Shown: positions 11,702-23,029 of the stretch, one piece after another
Layout: the number at the start of each line of letters is the position of its first letter
How positions within the stretch are numbered: position 1 is the first letter of the stretch
Assembly (NCBI RefSeq): GCF_000264905.1
Contig: NW_006763136.1
Span: 867,646-931,645 of the forward strand
Direction: 5' to 3'
From: Stereum hirsutum FP-91666 SS1
Lineage: Eukaryota; Basidiomycota; Agaricomycetes; Russulales; Stereaceae
DNA length: 64,000 bases
Notes under the pieces: model-generated
Databases searched by the model: none
The model's input: the letters and a program-made list of their open reading frames with translations, nothing else
Told to the model about the DNA's origin: nothing
Position numbers and translations under genes: made by a program

Positions 11702-12777
11702 TCATCCCTGCAAGAATGTAAAGAGTCTTCAGCTTTGGTGAGGAAACTGACCAGGTACAAAGGATCACCTAAGAGACTTACAAGCGTCACCGGGTCACTG
11801 CTGGAGTTCGTCTTCTGATTGATGTTCAGAAGCCGCATCTGCTCTGAAATGATATCCTCGGGTGTACGTCTTGGTACTGGATCAGGCGGGGCTGCCCGGC
11901 CGAATCCACCAAACCCACCTGTTCCCCCAGTACTCGAGGCTCCTGGCCACGCCGATGAGGTAGGGGTGTTCAAAGACCCAAGGGGTACAGAGCATGTTTT
12001 GCAGGGAATATTTTCGCGAGAATAAAATACCTCTCGTGACCGTAGGAGTAACAAGACGATCTCCATCGGCAGTTGGGCCGCGTCCTCGCGAGATAATGTT
12101 TGGCTCTCACGGACGAGATTGGCACAAGCGGGCTCGAGCCATGACTCGATGTCGTACTTGACAGAAAGGACGACTTGCTTTATAGGGGTAACGCCGCCTG
12201 AGCGCTTCCTTCGTGAAGTGAGTTCATCGATTGCGCGTTGTCGGATGAGGTCACAAAGGAACCTCGACGATATGGAGAGAAGTGATATCCAGTCCTCGAT
12301 GGGTGGTTTATAATCCTTATGCATACTGCCTTGTAGTATACTCTTCAGCACGGGGTGAAGTGAAGAAGGAAGTTTCCACGTACCCAAAGTATAGGAATCG
12401 CAGAAGGCTATCGAACTCCGCTCTGGTCGTATCTGCGACCATGATCGGGTTCTCATCGGATTGCCCCTCTACAGTCTCGATCTCGCCTTGAGGCACGGAG
12501 AACATGTCGCGAAAGACGACGGACTCGCGGATGAGGAAGTATCTATGTATTTTATAAATACAACCTTCGATCTGGAAGCGGATATTATCGTGTAAGATGG
12601 CAATGGATTATTAGCATTACTTGTCACTACGGCGCCTTGATTATGGCCATGAGTTATGGGACTCACCTGCAGATGAACATTTCCATCCTGAAGGTAGAAA
12701 GTGTCGTGCCGCTGCACTCCTGGAGCGTCTGGGTTCGTGAGAACAGCCTGATTGGGTTGGGGGCTGTCATCCCCCAC
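11702..12777 (-). CDS. BTB/POZ domain protein, array member 3
   Basis: Exon with HDTFYLQDGNVHLQ, then CIYKIHRYFLIRESVVFRDM ... TTRAEFDSLLRFLYFG, MHKDYKPPIEDWISLLSISS, LIRQRAIDELTSRRK, YDIESWLEPACANLVRES and LPMEIVLLLLRSREVFYSRE. A CKTC pair and a Gly-rich stretch come before RRTPEDIISEQMRLLNI. The true start is unresolved. The first recognised exon is open up to 12777 (a GTG, not an ATG), and upstream stops suggest a small extra exon as in members 1, 2, 5 and 6. At the 3' end a good donor after ...SDPVTL would give a stop at 11702; without that intron the frame runs to 11554. Confidence 0.75.
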
Positions 12778-13236
12778 GGTATCGAGGTCAGCGCAAAAAA
12801 TCTCACAATTAGAGGAGACTAGTCAACCAAAAAACTGACTGGTCCATAACAGAATGGTAGTAGCCCAGATGACAGTCGTGAAGAGATCCTGGGATCAATG
12901 CTACGGCAACTGCAGGGCAACTGCATGTGATGGTGTCAGCACCACGTTGTCGGTTCCACGCAGAGAGGAAGGGCCACCGCCACAGTTACTCGGAAAAGGT
13001 CAGAATCGTATAGTATATGGTACAATTATTAAGGCCACTACACGCTCGAAAAACTCAATGGACAGATATAGTGTCTTACACCCCACGTCAAGGGGGTCCC
13101 ATGCAGCCATCGGGCAATGGGAGAAACTGCGTCTCAGCAAGAGTATACATATGGACAGCAGACATGTCATCACCGTATTTCAGGCCCTATAGATATATAT
13201 GAGCACGAAGTTACGAAATTACTTATCAGCAGACGC
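12778..13236. other. Spacer between BTB members 3 and 4
   Basis: Probably holds the missing first exon and promoter of member 3 and the 3' UTR of member 4. No separate gene recognised. Confidence 0.4.
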
Positions 13237-14125
13237 TTACCGTGACCTCTTGGATTCTTCATCCTGATACTTCTTGAGCAATTCCAACTGTTTGTTGACG
13301 ATTGCATTGGCGGTGAGCTTATGCGTCGTATCCACTGGCGATGCGAAAAATCCGAAGATAGACCCTGATCCATTGCTGTTGCTAGCTGCAGCGCTCGTCA
13401 GCGTTGGAGGAGTAGGAGGTATTATGAAATTGTCTGAGTGATGGTAGATTTCTCTGGCGCGTAAGAGCATAGTGGTAACAGTCCACGGTAGTAGGCTCGC
13501 GTCTTCGAACGAAAGGGAGTTTCGATCGCGGACAATCTGTTCGTAAGCTGGTCCGAGCCATTGCCCTATATCGTACTTTAGCGCCAGGACTACCTTACTG
13601 AGAGGCCGCAGTCCAGAAAACGTCAATTTCGTTATGGCATGGCGGCGGATGCGATCAAAGAGCAGGCGAGTAGCGATGGAGAGTAGATGTGTCCAGGTCT
13701 GGTCGGTCGGTTTGTAGTCATCGCGCATCCTAGGGCAAGTCATTAAGACGGACAAACGAGAAGAAAATAATACGAAGTACCCAAAATAGAGATACGAACA
13801 GAGATTGTAGATCTCGGCTTGAGTAGTATCCGGTAACAGAATGGCGTTCTCGTCCGAGAGACCTTCAACATTCTCGGCTGCCGCTTGTGGCAACGAGAAC
13901 ATATCTTTAAAAAAATCTGACTCGCGGACTAAGAAGTAACGATGAACTTTGAAAAGAACGCTGCCGACCTGGAAGCTAGTCAGCCTTGGTGAGCAAAGAG
14001 CGATGAAGGTACTACGGTTTTCCCACTCGAAGGTGAACATTCCCGTCCTCCATGTAGAAGGTAGGGTGCCGACTAGGTTGAATATGTTCTGCGTCGTCAT
14101 GAGGGCTAGAAGCGTTGCAAGACAT
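13237..14125 (-). CDS. BTB/POZ domain protein, array member 4
   Basis: Starts MSCNASSPHDDAEHIQPSRH at 14125 and continues PTFYMEDGNVHLR to a gtggga donor. The BTB core is VLFKVHRYFLVRESDFFKDM ... TTQAEIYNLCSYLYFG, then MRDDYKPTDQTWTHLLSIAT, RIRRHAITKLTFSG, KYDIGQWLGPAYEQIVRDRN and LPWTVTTMLLRAREIYHHSD. It ends KQLELLKKYQDEESKRSR. An overlapping open frame starting MTTQNIFNLVG is a shadow; only the frame given here contains the FYMEDGN motif shared with the other members. Unlike members 1, 2, 5 and 6 it needs no separate micro-exon. Confidence 0.82.
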
Positions 14126-14685
14126 GTTTGATCAAGAAAAGAAGGTTGAGTTCCACAACAGAGTGAAAGGAGAAAAGCTGCGTCGTTACTGAGGCGTGCG
14201 AAAATCACTCTCTTTTGTCTTCACGACCAAGTTATCGGGCCCAGCTGGTGACTTGGAACTTCCGGTGCAAGGCAAGTGCAAGGTCAAATGTGGTCTCACT
14301 TTCTTGGTCCAATTCCACTTGCTCACAACATTAGAACCGATCGTTATATACGAGTCTCGGTGAGGGATCGATGTCGCATGGAGTTGTTAGCAACCACCTC
14401 TCGGGCTCGCGATACCAACATATCCACATACAGAAAGTGCGGCTTTCTTATGCTAGAGGAGAAGGGTTGAGGACACAGTCAAACTCGATCTGAACTTATG
14501 CGACTACAATCCAGTACGAAGGGAGAAAACCTAGAAAAATCGTGGACAACGCCGTTAAAGCTGAGGCCTGAGGACTGAAGAACCTAGGTCGTACTAAGAG
14601 CAAGCAAAATCCGGATAGCGCATCTGTTTAAGGACATACAAGGATTGAATATATTGACCAGCAATAGTGCGCACACACTTAAAAA
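14126..14685. other. Spacer between BTB members 4 and 5
   Basis: No gene recognised; promoter of member 4 and 3' flank of member 5. Confidence 0.45.
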
Positions 14686-16028
14686 TCATGCCCCGTTCTT
14701 CCCTCGATACCTCGCATCTATATTCAACTCCACCATCATGTCGGTGATGATCTCCTCGGCTGAACGTATGCACTGAGTCGATGCCGTAGAACCACCAGAT
14801 GCAGCACCAACTGTTGCTTTCGAGCCGGATATAGAAAGGGCAGTGAAGTCGAAAGACTTTGGAGCGGAGGGGGGAGATGAGGGCCGCGGTGGGTCGGCGA
14901 AAGGGGTGACAGGAAATGAGGGGTATGCTCCGTTAGACGATTGGGAGAATGGTCCACCAGGAGGTGGGATGGGTGGGGTAAATAGTCCGCCGAAAATTTG
15001 GGAAGATGGTGTTCGCGGCGACGTGTGTGCGGTCGACGGGGTGCTTCCGAAGTCAAACGTCTTGTCCACAGGCGTGCTTGCCGACGACGTAGAAGCGATG
15101 CTAAAAGCAGGTTTCGGGCCAAAGAGCGAGGTCGGACTCGCACCAAAGGGTGATGAGTGCAGAGGTGGACGGGTAGAAAATTTGAACGCGCGATTTTTAG
15201 GGTCACGATAAGCATCTCGAGACATCAAGAGTAACGTGTTTATTTCCGGCGGGAGCTTCTTTGCGTCGTCGACGGACAAAGTGCTCTCTCCTCGGACGAA
15301 GCTCGCATAGGCTCGTTCGAGCCACTGCGGAATGCCATATTTTATTGCGATAGTGATCTTCTCCACTGGCGGAATAGCACGGCAGTCTGGTGATTCCAGC
15401 CAAGGGCCCGTTAGCTGGGACATCACAAATGCCAGTATCTTTTCGCATTCGAAACGCTTGGAGATCCTCAGTAGGGAGAGCATCTCGTCGAAGCCAGGAT
15501 GGTAGTCCGGGTATTGACTGGTGAGCGAAGCGTTAGGGGCGACCATATTGGAAAGGGATGGGTAATCGATGGCATACCCATGGTACCAAAATTTCAACAA
15601 GGCTTCAAACTCGCTTTCGGTAGTATCCATGAGGACAACCGGGTTGGTATCTGATTCTCCATACCCGTCCGGGCAGTCTGACAGATTCAACATCTTTGCA
15701 AAAAGTGTTGACTCTCGGTTTAAAAAAAAGCGATGTACGCGGTAGATACGGATACCAGCCTATGATGAATGGATCATCGAGTGTCGAATAGTTGCCAATC
15801 AGTACCACCCAAACGGTAGGCCAGAGGATTGAGATGAACTCACGCGCACAGACACAAGGGCTGGATCCTCGAAGAAGAAAGATTTGCTGCGATGAATCAA
15901 GCTGAGCTGAGGGTGGGAACTACCCAACTCGTCCTCAGATTGAGCTTCAGAGTTGCTATGTTCAAGTTCAAGTCGGTATCAGCGAAGGACAAACTTCAAT
16001 GGAGGCACAGTCAGGCTTACGAAGTCAT
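14686..16028 (-). CDS. BTB/POZ domain protein, array member 5 (longest, Pro/Ser-rich tail)
   Basis: An 8-base first exon (ATG ACT TC, from 16028) splices over a 57-base intron to give MTSNSEAQSEDELGSSHPQL, followed by RSKSFFFEDPALVSVR. The BTB core follows: IRIYRVHRFFLNRESTLFAK, MDTTESEFEALLKFWYHG, then YHPGFDEMLSLLRISKRFEC, YGIPQWLERAYASFVRGES and LPPEINTLLLMSRDAYRDPK. A Pro/Ser/Thr-rich low-complexity linker of roughly 130 residues precedes the shared tail RSAEEIITDMMVELNI. The DGNV motif of the siblings is EDPAL here. It is the most divergent member by tail length. Start choice rests on exact phase agreement and the array-wide layout. Confidence 0.82.
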
Positions 16029-16656
16029 ATCACTACTCAAAGCAAGGAGAAGTATACGAGTCGAAAAGAGTTGACCGGGAAGCTTCAAGAAAATGTAGTG
16101 GTGATTGATCAAGAGAGCGCTTAGCGCTCCGGTTGTGGGCAGTTGTGCTCAGTTGTGGACGTCGTGACATCACAATCACTCCATTTCGTACCTGTCACCC
16201 AGTGCCACCCGTGCTGACGCCACACACGCTAAGTACCCAACCATGATGTTCCAGATGCCCTAAGGTGAGCGCGAATGTGTACGATATACCTTCGTATTGA
16301 AAGAAAGAGGGGCTTCCTAAATCTCGTATCGGAGCCTCTAGAGAACCGAGCATGGAAAGGATCACTCTGCATGACAAGTCAACTTTCAAGATAGTCAGGG
16401 CAGGAAGTCCGCTTTGTCGATGGAAAAACATTCGTCATAAAAGAGGTGATCTGGAGTCAGGTCCACCTGAACTCAAGCGATTACAATACAACGACATACT
16501 AGATCATGAAGTGCAAGGATACAGCGTACAAGGAGAAAGAAAACGGGAAAAAAGGCGTAAAAGTAGTGTGGTATATACTGCCATAGCTTCAAGACTCAGA
16601 CCTATGAAAGTACAGAGTGAGTCAAAAACACGACGGTAACGCGAATGCTAACATGC
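16029..16656. other. Spacer between BTB members 5 and 6
   Basis: No gene recognised; promoter of member 5 and 3' flank of member 6. Confidence 0.45.
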
Positions 16657-17706
16657 TTACTCTCGCCCTTGGGCGTGCTGGGTCCTCACTTCCTCTCGAT
16701 ACTTCTGAAGAAGGACAAGTTGCTCCGCGAGGATGGATTGTGCACTACGCTTGGGAGCGAGTTCCTTTCTGAGTTGGTCCTCTGGAAGTCCAAAGCACGA
16801 ACCGCCCCCTGAAGTGGTCGAGAAATGAAATGGCGGTGCGGTAGTGGTCGTAAATCCATGTCCAGCGATGGGGGCGACGCCGGTCGAGGACGGTCCTTTC
16901 TGTGAGTGAAAGATTTCTCGAGAACGGAAGAGTAGAGCTGCTATCTCCCACGGGAGTTTGCCAGCGTCTGCGAAGGAAAGAGGTGTCTTGTCAAGTATAA
17001 TGGATCTATACGCTGGCTCGAGCCATGCGTCTATATCGTGTTGAAGCGCGAGGCGTACTCTTTCAATAGGATTAAAGCGGGAGGATAGGCTTGTTAGTTC
17101 TTTGACAGCATGGGTCCGGAAGCAGTCAAAGAGCAAGCGCGAGGAGATTGAGAGAAGGTTAACCCAGAATTCAGGTGGTAGGTCGAGGGTAGATTCATCG
17201 CGCATGCTACAAGTGCGACTGGTTAGCGGATGCCATTCAGTAAACTAGGCGAACAGATGTGGACAAAGCATACCACCAGTGTAGGCACTCCACTAGCGCT
17301 ACCATCTCAGCCTTCGTGGTGCCGGGAAGGTGAATGGGGTATTCGCGAGAGAGACCCTCGGCACTACTTTCCTGCGCTTTGGGCAGCGAAAACATGTCCT
17401 GGAAGAAAACAGACTCTCGCACGAGTAAATAACGAGGGACCTTGTAAAGCTCCTTTTCGACCTAATAATAAAGAACCATTATAATAAGCTCCAATGTCGA
17501 AGAGGGTGTAAACATTTGAGTCGGACGACTACCCACCTCCAGATAGATGTCCGTGGTGTCGAGGTAAAAGCTCCAGTGGTGACCAAACTGAGAATTGCTG
17601 CTAGTAGTGGCGTTCGGATCTGAGCCTTGAGTCGATGCAGCGCTGAAGGCAACAAAAGTTTGCTTATGCCTCCGCGCAAGAGTGGGAGAGATACTTACGG
17701 GCTCAT
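16657..17706 (-). CDS. BTB/POZ domain protein, array member 6
   Basis: Exon 1 is eight bases (ATG AGC CC, from 17706), with a gtaagt donor. It splices to MSPAASTQGSDPNATTSSNS, then HHWSFYLDTTDIYLE. The BTB core is ELYKVPRYLLVRESVFFQDM ... TTKAEMVALVECLHWW, then MRDESTLDLPPEFWVNLLSI, FRTHAVKELTS, HDIDAWLEPAYRSIILDKTP and LPWEIAALLFRSREIFHSQK. It ends RSAQSILAEQLVLLQKYREE. The VHRYF motif of the siblings is VPRYL here, with His replaced by Pro. Same three-intron layout as the rest of the array. The gene is divergent from RPB9, with about 260 bases between the starts. Confidence 0.82.
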
Positions 17707-17973
17707 TGCGAGAATATTAGGAGGACGTGGTGAGGCTGGAGTGGTGCAAGGGAGAGAAAGCTGCAGTGGCATTTAACAGTGGCGCGTTCGACGCGCCTTT
17801 TGTAGCCGTCCGCGCGCCGATCTTTCGGCTCACACGCCGCTCACAAAAGTGTCGCGTCTCGGACTCCCGGTTTGCTTTCAAAGTCTTTCAACGTTGCGAC
17901 CACTTGCAGCTTTTACGACCTCGCCTTTCCAGCCCAATCTTAAACCTTGCTTCGTTCACACCATGGTTCGCAC

Positions 17974-18576
17974 ATGTTTTGTTATCGATTTCATCTTTCT
18001 TTTCTCACTTCTGTTGCTTTGTGCCCGCAGGCCTCGCTTCACTTTTGCGGTGAATGCAACAACCTTCTTTATCCCAAAGCCGATCAGCAGCGCAGAACAA
18101 TGGTCTACGCATGTCGGATATGCACACATTCCGAAGTCGGGGATAATAGCTGCGTGTACAGAAACGACTTGCTTACGGTCACAAAGTGAGTCCTTCTGTC
18201 TTTGACACGACTGAAAGGATTTACGGCATATCGTCTTTCAGGGAGCAAGTTGGTGTAACAAATGATCTTGGCGTCGACCCTTCATTGGTGCGTCCTCTCT
18301 CTTCTTATGATCCTTTCTCTTTCTCATACTCTGAATAGGCCCATTCGAACATGACATGCCCGAAATGCGGTCACGAAGAGTACGTCTAGCCGTTCGTCTA
18401 ATATCCTTACATCCTTACGCGCCTTCTGTCCCAGCGCCGTTTTCTTTCAAGATCAATCTAAGCGGAAAGAGACGAGAATGATCCTGTTCTTTGTATGCAC
18501 GAAATGTAACAACAGTTTCATGGACCCGAGCTTGGCAGAAGGAGGAGCCATCCCGGACGATATCGAGCAGAGCTAG
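17974..18576 (+). CDS. RPB9: DNA-directed RNA polymerase II subunit RPB9
   Basis: Small Zn-ribbon subunit of RNA polymerase II, also needed for transcript cleavage and start-site choice. Spliced blocks: HFCGECNNLLYPKADQQRRT, MVYACRICTHSEVGDNSCVY, RNDLLTVTKEQVGVTNDLGV, then SNMTCPKCGHEDAVFFQDQS, KRKETRMILFFVCTKCNNSF and the terminus GGAIPDDIEQS. Both C-x2-C ... C-x2-C Zn ribbons are complete. Exon junctions (CACGAAGA/gtacgt, cccag/CGCC and others) keep phase. The exact start is not settled. In-frame ATG 17974 gives a 23-residue leader that is unusual for the family, so a short first exon from ATG 17963 with an intron ending cccgcag is possible. The stop at 18574-18576 is certain. Confidence 0.92.
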
Positions 18577-19874
18577 CGACGGGTCGATGGACGTCGGCTC
18601 TATCGTGTTCTTCTCTTAGTGCGTCCAGATTGCTCTCGACTGCTCCACATTCGTTAATCGTTCGAAACGGATTCCAGCTGTACTTCATATCGCGTATGCT
18701 TTGGTATGCACACCACCATTTTACCATGATGCGCTGACCAACCATTTCCCTCACGGTTTAGTAAATTCCGTATCGATTCGATTATAATATACAGAGCCTG
18801 CATTATTTGGCCCACGACGAAGAGTTCACGCCTGTTCATTACTCCTAATCACGCCCCCGCCACACAGTCAACCACGCCGACCTCCTACTTAACATACTGC
18901 CTATCCAACATCCGTCCTTCCCAACTACCCACGACAGCGCCGATATCCACAAGTGCACGTTCTCAACGGAGATGACGGATACTATATTGTACGTTTCATC
19001 TCTGTGGCGTACGAGCGGCTGAGTCAATCCAAGTGCACCACGTTGATGTTGTCATGCAGACTGAACTGCTAGGGCCTTTGGATCTGTGTTAGCAGCGTTA
19101 ACTGCACGACGTGCTGGTGGAGTCTCTTCGGATGCCACTTTTCTTTTGTGGATCGAGCAACATCTAATTGCAACTCGTCGCCGGAAACGGCTCTGCGGAC
19201 GTGCATGTTCATTTTTGATCGTGGCCTGTGCTTGCTCTCGTGGATATGATCGCTCGTAAAGGCTCGGCACTGCAGAAGGTATCAGCAGTGCGGGGTCTCG
19301 CAGGAGGATTCGTGATGTGCTCGAGGCGTTCGGAAGCTTCTCGATGGCAAGCTTCCAGGTTATACAGTGTCTAGCATGGTCTTTCAAGGATATTGATGGT
19401 GACCACTGTCAGGATGCCCTCTGTCCTGTTCGGCCGATCGTGATAATCTCCGATGAACTACCTCAGTGACCCAAACTCTACCCCCATCCGAAATATCAAG
19501 GGTAGATGCCGGCGTACACGTCTGTTTCGCATGTAAGGAACCCGTTGACTTCCTTCTGCAGCTGCCATAGATGCGTCTTATACATGAGTCCCACGCCACT
19601 GAAATAGCTGCTACCTCTATATCACGACTCCGCCAAGACCTCATCGTCGCGCACTCTCTATAGCTAAACTTCACCGCCTACAAGCTCACCGAGGTTTCCT
19701 GGGCCCGAACCCTTTCCAACAAGTGCTAGTGTGTTCTCATCATGTCACGGCCTATAGGTCTCTTTCACTCATGAGTCGTCGTGGTTTTTTTTTATCGGAT
19801 ATCCCACGACGCACAGAGAAATAGAATAGCCTCTCGGTTTTGAGCTAAACCTCCATACTCGTTACTTGGCAACC
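18577..19874. other. Intergenic, 1.3 kb; no gene recognised
   Basis: Some minus-strand frames of 80-110 codons lie at 19052-19674, but they lack any recognisable motif and do not splice together. No RNA gene seen. Confidence 0.45.
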
Positions 19875-20405
19875 ATGTCTTCAGAGCGCCGAGACGACGT
19901 TTGCAGATGCGACGACGGTGAAGAACAGAATCCCGAAGACTCAGAACATCAAGGCGCCGTCGTTGCAGGTGGATCGGCTGTCCTGGGAGCAAGCGTAGGG
20001 GCGGCCGCGGCACCAGCAGCTGCTCAGGGCATCCTTGGGTTAATAGGATTTGGTAGTCAAGGGGTAGTAGCAGGTATGTTCGTTCGCTCTATGGCTGTCG
20101 TGCCTTGAACTCGCACTCACGCTGTTTGCCGCATACAAGGCTCCATGGCTGCCGGAATTCAGAGTGGAATCGGGAACGTCGCAGCTGGCTCCGCGTTTGC
20201 GGTGGCCCAGAGCGTAGGCGCTGGTGGCGCACTACCATTCTTAGGAATCGTCGCTGGAGCTGCGTCCGGTGGGCTCGCTGTGGCTGGGATCGGGTACGGT
20301 ATCTACAGTCTGATCAAGGGGGTACAGGATAGAGGAAGAGAAGAGGAAGAGAAGGACAGCGTTGTATTATGTGAGAAATGTGGAAAGCCCAAAAGAAAGG
20401 AGTGA
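19875..20405 (+). CDS. Interferon-induced 6-16 / ISG12-like small membrane protein
   Basis: Two exons (19875-20073 and 20140-20405) give 154 residues. The N terminus is acidic. Residues about 30-125 are almost entirely Gly/Ala/Ser/Val with the pattern LGLIGFGSQGVVAGSMAAGI, QSGIGNVAAGSAFAVAQSVG and AGGALPFLGIVAGAASGG. This matches the family-defining GFxxxGIxAGSxAAxxxS...GxVAAGSxxAxxQSxGAAG run of animal IFI6/IFI27 (Pfam Ifi-6-16), with two to three hydrophobic helices. Animal members sit in mitochondrial or ER membranes and affect apoptosis and antiviral state; fungal members have no assigned role that I can state. The C terminus is charged and has one CEKC pair (LCEKCGKPKRKE), an addition not typical of animal members. 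The splice junction falls inside the conserved AGS motif and preserves it. Confidence 0.75.
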
Positions 20406-20945
20406 CGCGGGGATGATTGTAGGTAAGTCATTGCTACCCACGAAGACATTGTAGCTACTATAACTGATGACGGGCTCTACTTCCTCGTCAGGCCGGGCCA
20501 TGTCTTGGGCAGATGACTGTCCAGCTCTTTCATGAAAGCACGCTTGAACTATGCATACAATCGAAAACAGCCGGTTAGCTATATGGGAATGGCCTTGGGG
20601 AAATCCAAGGTTTAGCGTTCTTTAGAGAGGTGTCCACGTATTTTATTAGTGCCAGATTTTGCATGAATCCTTAAAGCACTCTGAAGAGTGGTCCCGCGGT
20701 CGTGGAGCTTTATGGCCTGAGGAGACATGAAGTGTCCGGACAGAGACAGCCGCTGTGGCTGCGGCCCAATTTGGCAAACAATGCGATACCGGACCGTGCC
20801 GGGCGGACTTCGAAGACCAAAGACAAAGACTCGCAATGTGTTTCGAGACCACACTGAGACCGACTTGCACTTTCCTGTTGCTATCACGATTCACCAAGCC
20901 TCTCACATCTTCTCAATACTCAACACACCATCTTGCTGCGCCAAT
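20406..20945. other. Intergenic between the ISG12-like gene and the F-box gene
   Basis: No separate gene. The F-box frame is open upstream to ATG 20727, so a longer F-box N terminus is possible, but the family-like start is at 20946. Confidence 0.4.
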
Positions 20946-23029
20946 ATGGCTGCTTCCTACTCTGCCGCCCATCGAACACCACCCGAACTCTTGCGTGACA
21001 TCTTTGTGCAAGCGTCATATCAGCCGTTCCCCTCCTTGACCCAACTGGAGATCCCATTCTTCGGTGACAAGAGTGACCCTCCTCTTGCAAAACAACTCAC
21101 TCGTCAAAACATAGACGGTGGTTTGGTACCATCTCAGCCTCACACTGCGGAGGCACTTTCTCTCGTTTGTCGTCACTGGCGTTATGTGGCCCTAGGTTGT
21201 CCCGAGCTATGGACCACCATTCACAGCGGGGGCTCTCGGGTGCTCGCCAAGGCATGCCTGAAACGTTCCGCTGGTCGCCCTCTACGTATCTGGGTTGACA
21301 TTGCGCTAGGTAGCCAAGACATCGAAAGGGTGATTTCGTCCCAGCAAGAACGCTTCGAGGTGTTGCACATCACTTGCATGGATCCCGACGATTACTCAAA
21401 GTGGGAGGATTTTCCAGACCAGATGATGATTCGTCGCATCGCGGATCTGGCCAATTACTCGTCTCGGCTCCGAGTTCTCTCCATCAAGATACCTCAACGC
21501 ATGATCGCCACCTGGGACGAGTATCGTCCACTGACATGGGGACAGCCGAATCCGCTCGCGAGTAATTTCAGCAACATTCATTCCCTTTCATTGTCCACCT
21601 TCCTTCCATTTGTTCTACCTGGCTTGGTCAATCTCCGCCATCTATCGTGGCACCCGGAGTACGAAACATCGAGGAGGGTGAGATACTCCTCTTACGATGT
21701 CGTCAAGCTCATTCAACAGAACAAGCAGTTGGAGACGCTAGAGCTTATCGAACTCAACCTCTCTAAGCGCACCAAGCCTGACGACCTATATTTGATCACC
21801 CTCCCTGCTCTACATACTTTGACAATCGTCGGCACAGCGGACAGTTTTCTTGCGTACATGTCGGACTGTCTGACGATCCCCGCACTTCGCCGTCTCTCAG
21901 TCAAGTTGAAAGCAACATACGAGAATCACATAGAGCGCCATACACTTCACGACCTGTTCACTGACTCCGAAAAGCGCAGCTATAACGATCTTACCGATTC
22001 CATTCTCGCTCCCCCGACGAAGGTCTTCGTGAGTAGTAGTTCAGACTCCCACTCGCCGAGAAGCCTCCTCTCCTACAAAAATGGAGACATCAGCATCGCG
22101 ATATCGGTCTATGCCTGCTGGTACACCTCTATGCCTGCTGGTACACCCAGTACCAGGTTCATCTTCCTCGTACGCTTCAGGTGGCCAACATGGGTTCTAT
22201 ACTAGAAGAACTCTGGTTACGGAGTTTTTCCGCACCGGAATCCGATGAGCCGTTCTCGGCGGACTTGATTCTCGAGCGTTGTCCCCTCCTCAAAAAGCTC
22301 GTCGTCCTCTCTGCGACTATCGCGGAAGCCATTCTCCGTACACTTCGACCACACGACTCGAAATCCTATTCGATCACGTCCACGGTCGTGCCTTGCCCCC
22401 TACTCGCCGAACTTTGTCTGTTCTACCCGTGGACCGACAAATACGTCGTAGAGTCAGCACCTGGTCGTTCGGAAATCGAGGAGTTCCTGGAGGCAAGACA
22501 ACGAGCTGGTTATCCCTTACAACGTGTTTGCGTCTACGATTCCCGTCCAAAGTTCGTATTCGCACAAAACGCCGGCCCCTCTCTCAACGCCGCACAAACT
22601 TCACCCGAATCGGACGAATGGCAGATCAAAGTAGGCGATACCACTGTATACTATTGCCGTGCGTATCCCGAAGACCTAAAACTTGACAAGCCTGGTCCGC
22701 CTATGGAGCCGTGGGTCCAACTCCGACGGGAGTTGCTCGAGGAGAAACATTTCCTGGAGGGAGATGAGGTCTTAAGGTGGATACCGGGCAACTATGAGCT
22801 TTCGGACGAGGAACTATCCGAGAGGCGGCGGGAAGAAAAGGAGGTGGAGACTCGGAGAAAACAACAGCGGCAAAATTATGTTGAGAACGCTGGGATGAAG
22901 GAGTGTGTGACCGACGAGGAACCAGTGAAAGGCAGTCGGGAGGACCAATGTGAGGAGAATGATGGTGGGGGTAAAAGCCAACAGGAAGCTGTGGGAATGG
23001 GAGAGGAACAGGCGGAAGAAGGGCATTAG
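20946..23029 (+). pseudogene. F-box/LRR-like protein gene split by a 20-bp tandem duplication
   Basis: The N-terminal frame starts MAASYSAAHRTPPELLRDIF and has the F-box-type segment AEALSLVCRHWRYVALGCPE, LW. It is followed by leucine-rich stretches such as SRLRVLSIKIPQRMIATWDE, LVNLRHLSWHPEYETSRRVR and LPALHTLTIVGTADSFLAYM, as in SCF substrate receptors of mushrooms. This frame ends at 22205. A second frame (22181-23029) carries the natural continuation (ILEELWLRSFSAPE..., LLKKLVVLSA, IEEFLEARQRAGYPLQRVCV, YDSRPKF) and a charged tail. The break coincides with a perfect 20-bp direct repeat (22108-22127 and 22128-22147). Counting one copy only joins the two frames without a stop. No splice sites bracket one copy. 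It is a recent frameshift, a strain polymorphism or an assembly error. Confidence 0.82.
22108..22147 (+). repeat. Perfect 20-bp tandem duplication inside the F-box gene
   Basis: The unit TCTATGCCTGCTGGTACACC occurs twice back-to-back with no mismatch. As 20 is not a multiple of three, it shifts the reading frame of the F-box gene. Confidence 0.97.

Noticed and set aside
14094..14208. Alternative BTB member 4 start in the MTTQNIF frame
   Set aside because: That frame lacks the FYMEDGN motif; the overlapping frame from 14125 carries it and splices in phase.
18845..19674. Several 60-111 codon minus-strand frames between RPB9 and the ISG12-like gene
   Set aside because: Do not join into a gene model and show no motif.
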